A stretch of DNA of 64,000 bases from Nemertoderma westbladi (taxonomy: Eukaryota > Xenacoelomorpha > Nemertodermatida > Nemertodermatidae), in contig JAUCBJ010001570.1 in NCBI GenBank assembly GCA_032718475.1, positions 1-64,000 of the forward strand, read 5' to 3'. Of this stretch, positions 48,501 through 55,955 are shown one piece after another (the stretch's first letter is position 1; each line of letters starts with the position of its first letter). Below the pieces are notes generated by a model, which searched no databases, was not told where the DNA came from, and worked only from the letters and a program-made list of their open reading frames with translations. Position numbers and translations under genes: made by a program.

Positions 48501-50440
48501 TGCCGACACTACCAACATCTACTTCAGTTGCTTCTAATAAACAAAGGAACATTCAACCCACTGAAAATATATCAGGAAGTGTAATAGATCGCAAAGTTGA
48601 TTTTGGGCAACTTTTTCCTGCGAAATGTAATGAATTACAAGAAGAAAACCCTCAAAAGCTAAAAGGAAATATTACAACTGAATCAGCTGGATTTGATGAA
48701 ATCCAACCTGGTGCTTATCGGAATACATTGCAGATTGAAGGTCAACAAAATGACCGCGATTTGGCTGGGGATTCCGTGACTGTAAAATTAGAAAACGTCG
48801 ATCCCAAGATTATTTATCCTTCAGTATGTTTGCCTCGATTGAAAGTCGGACCAAGAGTTCTGCATCCTTCAGTTTCTTTATCTCGGTTGTTGGCCAAGGA
48901 ATGCTCAGTGCACATGACCAAACTAAAAAGGGTTGAACAAAAATTCAGTATAAATCGATTGTCAGTCGATCGGTGTAAGAGTTACATTCTGTCACAACCC
49001 AGGTGGGGGTCAATTCTGCCACATCCAGCAGCTCATTGTTTACTATCGCAGAACGTGTACTACCCCTCTCAGGAAGTAAGACCATCCACTTTGACTGCTA
49101 ATCAGAAAAATATTGCAACTTCGAAATATAATATTCCTGAAACAAATTCTTTCACTCAACCGAATAATGCCTCATCTTCACAAATGCTGCACAAGGGCAA
49201 ATTAAGTAAACTAAAATCGTTAAGTCATTTGAAGAAAAGCCACTTTGGTTTCAGTAGATACTGTAAGTTTTATCCACAACGTGTCACAAAAGTTCCAATA
49301 AATATACCAAAACCGACATACACACTGCTTAGTGGCGCTATCCTCCCTTGGATTCATGACTGTTCCCATAAATCAACCTTCGAAACCTTCCAAAGGTTCT
49401 GGGTTCAAGGCGACCCAGTGTTAGTCAGCGGCGTAAGCAAAGGACTGAAACTCAATCTCTGGACTCCTGAAGTGTTTCTTGAAAAATTCGGTGACCAAAT
49501 TAATGACATTGTAGACTGTAAATCAGGACGGATTCTTAGGGGTCATCCTATGTCAGTTTTTTGGAAGGGGTTCGAAGACACCCGTCTGCGAATGCTGGAC
49601 TCTGATAATGAGGCGATGCTCCTGAAACTCAAAGACTGGCCTCCAGGCGACGACATCCGTGACACCTTACCGGATTATTTCGACGACCTTATGAACGGTC
49701 TACCCGTACCTCACTACTCGAGACGCGACGGATCTCTCAACCTCGCCCGCTACCTCCCGACCTTCGCCGTCCCCCCTGATCTGGGCCCCAAGATGTACAA
49801 CGCCTACGGTATGGCCAACCGCCAACTAGAAGGAACAACAAACCTTCACATCGATGTTTCAGACGCTGTTAACGTTATGGTCTATGTGGGAATGGCAAAA
49901 TATGACGAAAGCGATCCCATTAACGATGCCATTAAAGCGATGATGAAGGCTGGTGTCGATGAGTGCAGCATAGAACGCGTTAAGCGGGAGCGATTAGCCC
50001 CGGGAGCTTTATGGCATCTGTTCCACGCTGATGACGCAGAGGTGATACGTATTTACTTGAAGGAATACGCGAGACGTGTTGGATTGGACTTTCCATCGGA
50101 CGGCGATCCCATCCACGATCAAACTTTCTACATCAACGACGACATGGTCTCGGAACTGGAGTCCCCGCCCTGGGGAGTTCGCGCCTATATATTCACGCAG
50201 TTCGTCGGCGACGCTATATTCATACCTTCTGGGGCACCGCATCAGGTCCGCAACTTTAATTCCTGCATTAAATGCGCTGAGGACTTTGTGTCCCCGGAAC
50301 ACATAACGATGAGTTTGCGACAGACTCAGGAGTTTAGGCGCCTTTCTAAAGGTCACACGAACCACGAAGACATTGTTCAGATAAAGAATATGCTCTACCA
50401 TGCTATCAGAGCGTGCGTATCTACTCTCCTAGACACTTAA
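39593..50440 (+). CDS. Giant KDM3/JMJD1-family JmjC histone H3K9 demethylase, single exon
   Basis: KDM3 enzymes remove H3K9me1/2 using Fe(II) and 2-oxoglutarate, in the nucleus. The frame is 3615 codons without an intron, longer than human KDM3A, KDM3B and JMJD1C (about 1321, 1761 and 2540). C2H2-like fingers lie near residues 170-190 and 234-255. A Pro-rich 20-residue repeat covers about 440-880, then 12-13-residue RDS-containing repeats, a long Ser/Gln-rich disordered region, and more C2H2-like fingers at about 2090-2310. The KDM3-type zinc finger starts at C2491 ([20 protein letters not shown]). The JmjC domain spans about 3270-3580: GDPVLVSGV, then iron ligands H3419 and D3421 in [14 protein letters not shown] and H3550 in [11 protein letters not shown], then [10 protein letters not shown]. 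Ligands are intact, so activity is plausible. The start is the first in-frame ATG after a stop (doubled ATGATG). KDM3 membership is firm; one-to-one orthology is not. Confidence 0.95.
   Translation: [3615 protein letters not shown]
40912..42230 (+). repeat. 60-bp coding minisatellite inside the KDM3-like gene
   Basis: About 22 copies of a 60-bp unit encode the 20-residue repeat [20 protein letters not shown] with alternating variants ([21 protein letters not shown]). Every copy keeps frame. The 60-bp length and Pro/Leu codon content leave long open frames on the opposite strand and a second plus frame (for example 40843-42066 and 41487-42251 minus), which are by-products. Confidence 0.95.
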
Positions 50441-51543
50441 TGTTTACTGAATATTCAACAATTTTATGGAATTTTTTGTGATTTAAATAACTAAAACTTT
50501 TTTGATTTGTATTATCTGGATCTGGCAATAACATTTCTAGCATTTCTAGCCGTTCTAGTTATTTTTAGTATTAGCAATATTTAGTTATGGATTTTGTTCA
50601 GTAGTTATTTCAGCGCTTCAAATCAGTGCGTTTAATTTAGTCATAGGTTTTCTACACAAAGACGGGTCAGAGTAAAACGCGGATCCGGATCCGGATCCGG
50701 ATTCTACATTTAACATTGTCCCTACGGAAGTCGATTTTTTTACATTTTTATAACACCCAAAAATAAAACTATAACCTTTTCTATTGACACGGTTCTAAAG
50801 ACACGATATTGTTACATTATTGTTTAATAAGATGTTGACTTTATTTTACTTTGATGTAATAGAAATAATTCACAATAATTTCGACTTTACTAATAATATG
50901 TTTTTTAATTTTCGTAAAACTTTTTCAATTATCGTAATGCCTCACCCTTCTAGTTATCTCGAGGTGTTTTAGAGTCGCGCAAATACTTTCAGTATCAATT
51001 ACTTGGATCGTACCTATTTAGTATAAATTTGTATGGCAGTATGGCAGTAACATTATTGATTACTTTATCTCCCTTTGATTCAAATCCGTTATGTTTATTA
51101 TTGTCATTTATATTATCTGCTGGATATTATGTTAGTTGTTGTGGTTATATAATACGATTTTAAAAATGTTAACATGTTAACTTGATTATATTCACTATTA
51201 GCTGTTGGTCTTGCAAACAATACAACTAACTAAGTAAGTTTGTTAAAGCAGTTTTTACTTCAATTGTGGGTGGGTTGGGTGCCTATATAATGTGAGGTAA
51301 CAACTATATAATTTGTATTTATTTGTATGGAATTAATTTCGCACTACCAAATCGCCATGGCGACATATTTTCTAACTTTATATCGCAATGCGACATTGTT
51401 TCTCAGTATGTCCCTACGCCATACATTTATTATGTTTGTCCACATTGCCAAGTATGTCACTGCATCATTCTAAATATAATAATTATAAATCTACATGACG
51501 TCATACGAATACACACTATAATATAATTAAAACTACAAAATTT
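50441..51543 (+). other. KDM3-like 3' UTR and downstream spacer
   Basis: The stop is TAA at 50438-50440. 50681-50701 is a GGATCC tandem (GGATCCGGATCCGG). AATAAA at 50762-50767 is a candidate poly(A) signal and lies in a partial copy of the dispersed 'AAAATAAAACTRTAACC' repeat. Beyond it the sequence is AT-rich with no gene seen. Confidence 0.5.
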
Positions 51544-51614
51544 AAATAAGTGAGAATCGAACCAGTGGCCTTAAAATTCATAACCCAACGTTATCCACTA
51601 CGCTAATTTGGTAC
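51544..51614 (-). mobile_element. tRNA-derived sequence (SINE head or tRNA pseudogene) with Pol III A and B boxes
   Basis: On the minus strand, A box TAGCGTAGTGG (51605-51595) and B box GGTTCGATTCTC (51563-51552) are 42 bp apart, the spacing of a tRNA gene. The acceptor and anticodon stems do not pair convincingly, so a functional tRNA is unlikely; a SINE head or dead tRNA copy fits better. Confidence 0.6.
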
Positions 51615-51619
51615 GAGAT

Positions 51620-52190
51620 ATCAAAAAAAAATAACCATGAATAAGTCCCCACAAATATATAAAATTAGGCTCGCCATTGTTCATAATTATAGCACTTTAG
51701 CTTTTACGGCCCTCTTTTTGTTGTTTCCCTCACCAACAAAGACAGATATCGAGCTCGCCTTTAGAAATGAAAGAAATATTTCATACTGATACTTAAAACT
51801 AGAAAGCTCTGCTTTCTTTTCTTGGGCACAAGTTTGATCAACATTTCAAATATAAATTAATTAATTAACTTAACAAAACGCCATATGAATCAGCGTTCTC
51901 GCAAACAAAAGCAGCTTTACTTGGCAAGCGACGGCAACACAATGCTTATGTTGTAGTGATACAGGGGGGAAACTCGACGCAAAACCCGCCTTGGAGAATT
52001 AATATCCCGCCTCAATGTTAAATTCTCAATTTAGGGAAAGGAGCAGGTTACAGTGGCACGTTATTTTAACCAAAACAATAAACTAAACACAATAGAACAA
52101 GTTACAGTTTTATTTTTGAGAATAATCAGCTATTATTTGCGTCGAATTTCCCCTGGAGAGGGATGAATTTTTATTGCGTCCAGTTTCCCC
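51620..52190. other. Non-coding with reverse copy of the dispersed repeat
   Basis: 52030-52125 on the minus strand reads AAAATAAAACTGTAACTTGT ... TTTATTGTTTTGGTTA ... CACTGTAACCTGCTCCTTTC. No gene supported. Confidence 0.55.
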
Positions 52191-52191
52191 C

Positions 52192-52614
52192 CTATCTGGT
52201 TGTAGTAGGCCTACATACCTGTCTAATTCTAAGGATTATAACTAGGATCGGCATGCTGCATTGCAGCTGCATTTTTAAGAATGCTGTGCCGGCTTGTCGA
52301 CAAAATTGCACAGATGCATTGTCCTTTAAGATGCGTCTCAAGGAAGTCATGGGCTGTCCACCATGCTTATTCACTCCATGAGGCTGCCAAAGTACAAGAT
52401 TATGCACTGGCTGGTCCTCACGGCGAAAGCAATGTCCTGCAAAGCGGAGGCGATTTTGTTCTAGTGTCAAGCTTGGGGGAACCAATGAGACACCTCCAAT
52501 GTTATATAATGTCTGGTTGGAGATGTGTGCATTGTACTTGACACAATGAACCCGGCGTAGCATTCTTGTGAATGGGCCATCCAGAGATTTGGTGTCCTCA
52601 GCAGTTATAGCCAT
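52192..52614 (-). pseudogene. Non-LTR retrotransposon fragment (family B), ORF2 C-terminal region
   Basis: A 140-codon minus-strand frame with FTRMLRRVHCVKYNAHIS, LEQNRLRFAGHCFRRED and LVLWQPHG. This is the post-RT region of a LINE related to, but distinct from, the copy at 54034. The 5' part of the element is missing. Related scraps occur at 20160-20480 and 36428-36478. Confidence 0.85.
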
Positions 52615-53590
52615 GAACCATAGAGGATAGAACTTATAGAGGATGAACCATTAGCTGTGACTTTCAAATGGGCTAATCCGTCTGCAATTCTTCAGTCTGC
52701 CACTAGAGGGCGAAACATCTGAAATTGAAAACTTTTCCCATTGTGTTTATAACGAGTTGATTGCTAAAAACTTGTTTTATTAGTTATTTCGTTTAATTTC
52801 ATTCATTTTGACGAAGTTATTGTTGAACAAAGAAAATTACATTATCTAAAATACAGTAGCGGGAAGGAACTCTCAGTATGAATTTTTTCATGAAAAAGGC
52901 GATTTTTTCATGAAAAAGGCGATTTCTTCGCTAATTTTAACTGAATTGAGTTGAAATTTGGTTCCTTTGTCCATAATAATTCTTTTGAACGATATGGCTG
53001 AAAATGCTCTGGAGCTTTTTTAAATAAAAAAAAGCCTAAACGTAGGCGTAGCCCTTTTTTTGGGCCTTTATATTCTAAAATTGTCCCAATCCATTTTCAA
53101 TGAAAGACGTTCAGAAGAATTGGATGCAGGGGTCTTCTGAACATATACTCCAAATTTCAACAAAATAGTGGTGGTGCTAATAATAATAGCCTTTTGCCAT
53201 TACGGAGCCAGTTTGAGGCCAATTTAGTAATAAAAAATATTTGGTGTGGCTATTCTTAAACAACAAGGGCGATGTCCGTAGCGCATCACAGTCGGAATAC
53301 CGGACCGCATCTGCCGCGTATCGTGTAGCGATTACCGGACCACATCAGCCACGTATCATATTGCGAAGGCCCATTAAAGGAACTTGAAGGGGCCTACTTT
53401 AAAAGATATCTCATAAAATCTCAGGTTTATAAATCAGAAAAATCTCCTCAACTCTATAATTTAATATTTGGAACGTTTTCCATAAAATTCCAGTTCCTCA
53501 CGGAGGTCTTCTTATTTTCCAGCAGCAATTGATGTAGCGTGTATGTGTATTCACGAGCAATAATATCGGTCATTGCGTATTATTAACCCA
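52615..53590. other. Non-coding
   Basis: 52700-52713 reads CCACTAGAGGGCGA, close to the CTCF core. A 24-bp direct duplication with TTTTTTCATGAAAAAGGCGA at about 52880-52925. No coding support. Confidence 0.45.
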
Positions 53591-55435
53591 AGAACACATC
53601 ATCTGTGTACATCTTATTAAACTGTACCCAAGAACACAACACATGTGTACACCTCATTACCTCATTGAACTGTACCCAATAACACATCATCTGTGTACAT
53701 CTCACTCAACTGTACCCAAGCACACATCATATGTGTACACCTCATTAAACTGTACCCAAGAACACAACACATGTGTACACCTCATTACCTCATTGAACTG
53801 TACCCAATAACACATCATCTGTGTACATCTCACTCAACTGTACCCAAGCACACATCATATGTGTTCACCTCACTAAACTGTACACAATAACACAATCTGC
53901 GTACATCTCATTAAACTGTAATAAGAACACAACATATACCTCATTAAACTGTACCCAACAATACATCATCTGTGTACATCTCATTAAACTGTACCCAAGC
54001 ACACATCACATATGAACACCTTATTAAACTGTGCCCACGCAATGAGGATGGCCACAAAGGGTGAAGATCTGGGATTCACATTTAAAGAACGCAGAATTAG
54101 TAGATTCCGGAAACTACAGTCACAGACACCTACTTTGCGGATGACATCGCCCTGCTCTCTAATACGCTAGCAGATGCACAGCTTCTACTAAATAAAGTGG
54201 AGTGGGCTGCTAAGGAGGTTGGATTGCATAAGACCGAATTCATGACTTTTAATGTTGATGGAAATTTGACAACCATTGATAATAATCAACTAAGGAAGGT
54301 CGGCGACTTCCAGTACCTTGGGTCATGGATAGAGAGTAGCAAAAAGGACATAGAAGTTAGGAAAGCAAAGGCTTGGGTAGCTCTTTCAAAAATGGATACC
54401 ATCTGGAAATCAGATCTATCCAGGCACCTGAAGACTAAGTTCTTTCGAGCCACAGTGGAAAGTGTATTTTTATACGGGGGTGAGACCTGGACACTGACTA
54501 AATCACTTGAACAACGAATTGATGGTTGCTACACAAGACTACTAAGGGCAGCCCTAAACATCAGCTGGAGACAACACATGACAAACGCCGAGCTTTATGG
54601 TACAATACCACCTGTATCAACCACCCTCCGTGAACGCAGATTAAGATTCAGTGGGCATTGCTGGCGAAGTAAAGACAAGGTCATACCAGATCTACTTTTC
54701 TGGCAACCAACTCATGGAAAGCGTAGTGGTGGACAACCAGCCATAACATATATAGATCAACTGAAAGGGATACTGAACTTGGGAGAAACGAAATTGCGAC
54801 AACTAGGGAGAATCGGGAAGCCTGGAAGGATCTCATTTCCACTGTCCGAGTTCGCTCGACCTAGTAGTAGTAGTAAGAACACAACACATGTGTACACCTC
54901 ATTAAACTGTACCCAATAACACAATCTGTGTACATCTCATTAAACTGTACCAAAGCACGCATCATATGTGTACACCTCATTAAACTGTACCCAATAACAC
55001 AATCTGTGTACACCTCATTAAACTGTAATAAGAACACAACATACACCTCATTAAACTGTACCAAGAACACAACACATGTGTACACCTCATTAAACTGTAC
55101 CCAATAACACAATCTGTGTACACCTCATTAAACTGTAATAAGAACACAACATACACCTCATTAAACTGTACCCAAGAACACATCATCTGTGTACATCTCA
55201 TTAAACTGTACCAAAGCACATATCATATGTGTACATCTCATTAAACTGTAATAAGAACACCAACATACACCTCATTAAACTGTACCCAAGAACACATCAT
55301 CTGTGTACATCTCACTCAACTGTACCCAAGCACACATCATATGTGTACACCTCATTAAACTGTACCCAAGATCACATCATGTTTACACCCCATTAAACTG
55401 TACCCAAGAAGACAACATATGTGTTCTTAAAGTAA
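53590..55435. repeat. Heterogeneous 30-45-bp minisatellite, interrupted by a LINE
   Basis: Units are built from ACACATCATCTGTGTACATC, TCATTAAACTGTACCCAAG and variants (AACACAACACATGTGTACAC). Most contain a small inverted repeat CAYRTGTGTACA. The array is split by the LINE at 54034-54875 and resumes after it. Open frames within are repeat translations. Confidence 0.9.
54034..54875 (+). pseudogene. 5'-truncated non-LTR retrotransposon (family A) with RT catalytic motif
   Basis: From about 54034 the sequence encodes LGFTFKERRISRF, then the RT catalytic YFADDIALLSN (about 54135), then after a short deletion a 240-codon frame (54197-54919). The frame includes DFQYLGSWI, LYGGETWTLT, LDGCYTRLLRAALNISWRQ-like residues, RFSGHCWRSKD and LLFWQPTHGK. 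It ends with a TAG repeat tail (CCTAGTAGTAGTAGTAAG). The last 350 bp nearly match 23199-23562. The clade is not assigned, although the region resembles RTE/CR1-like ORF2 ends. The LINE lies wholly inside a minisatellite. Confidence 0.88.
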
Positions 55436-55569
55436 ATTGTGCTAGAATGATGTAATAATTTTCATTCACGCGATTAATTTGAACATACTAAAGCAAAGGA
55501 GTAAAGTTTATGAACGCCATAGCTGAGTATCTCAAATAACAATCATAATTGTTTACAAACAGTGATTCA

Positions 55570-55955
55570 TACGGTGGCTGAATGTGGCCAATTTAATTAA
55601 TTTTAAAATGGGAAATATAAAAGGAAATTAATGAAATATAATTCCTTAAAACAGGAATTAATCAAATATAATTCAACCCAAAACAGGAATTAATCAAATA
55701 TAATTCAACCCAAAACAGGAATTAATCAAATATAATTCAACCCAAAACAGGAATTAATCAAATATAATTCAACCCAAAACAGGAATTAATCAAATATAAT
55801 TCAACCTAAAACAGGAATTAATCAAATATAATTCAACCCAAAACAGGAATTAATCAAATATAATTCAACCCAAAACAGGAATTAATCAAATATAATTCAA
55901 CCCAAAACAGGAATTAATCAAATATAATTCAACCCAAAACAGGAATTAATCAAAT
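55570..55955. repeat. Left terminal inverted repeat with ten 32-bp subterminal copies
   Basis: Outer 70 bp unique to the TIR, then ten copies of AAACAGGAATTAATCAAATA-TAATTCAACCCA (32 bp). One unit boundary is a variant (CAACCTAAAAC at about 55803) after the fifth copy. Confidence 0.95.
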
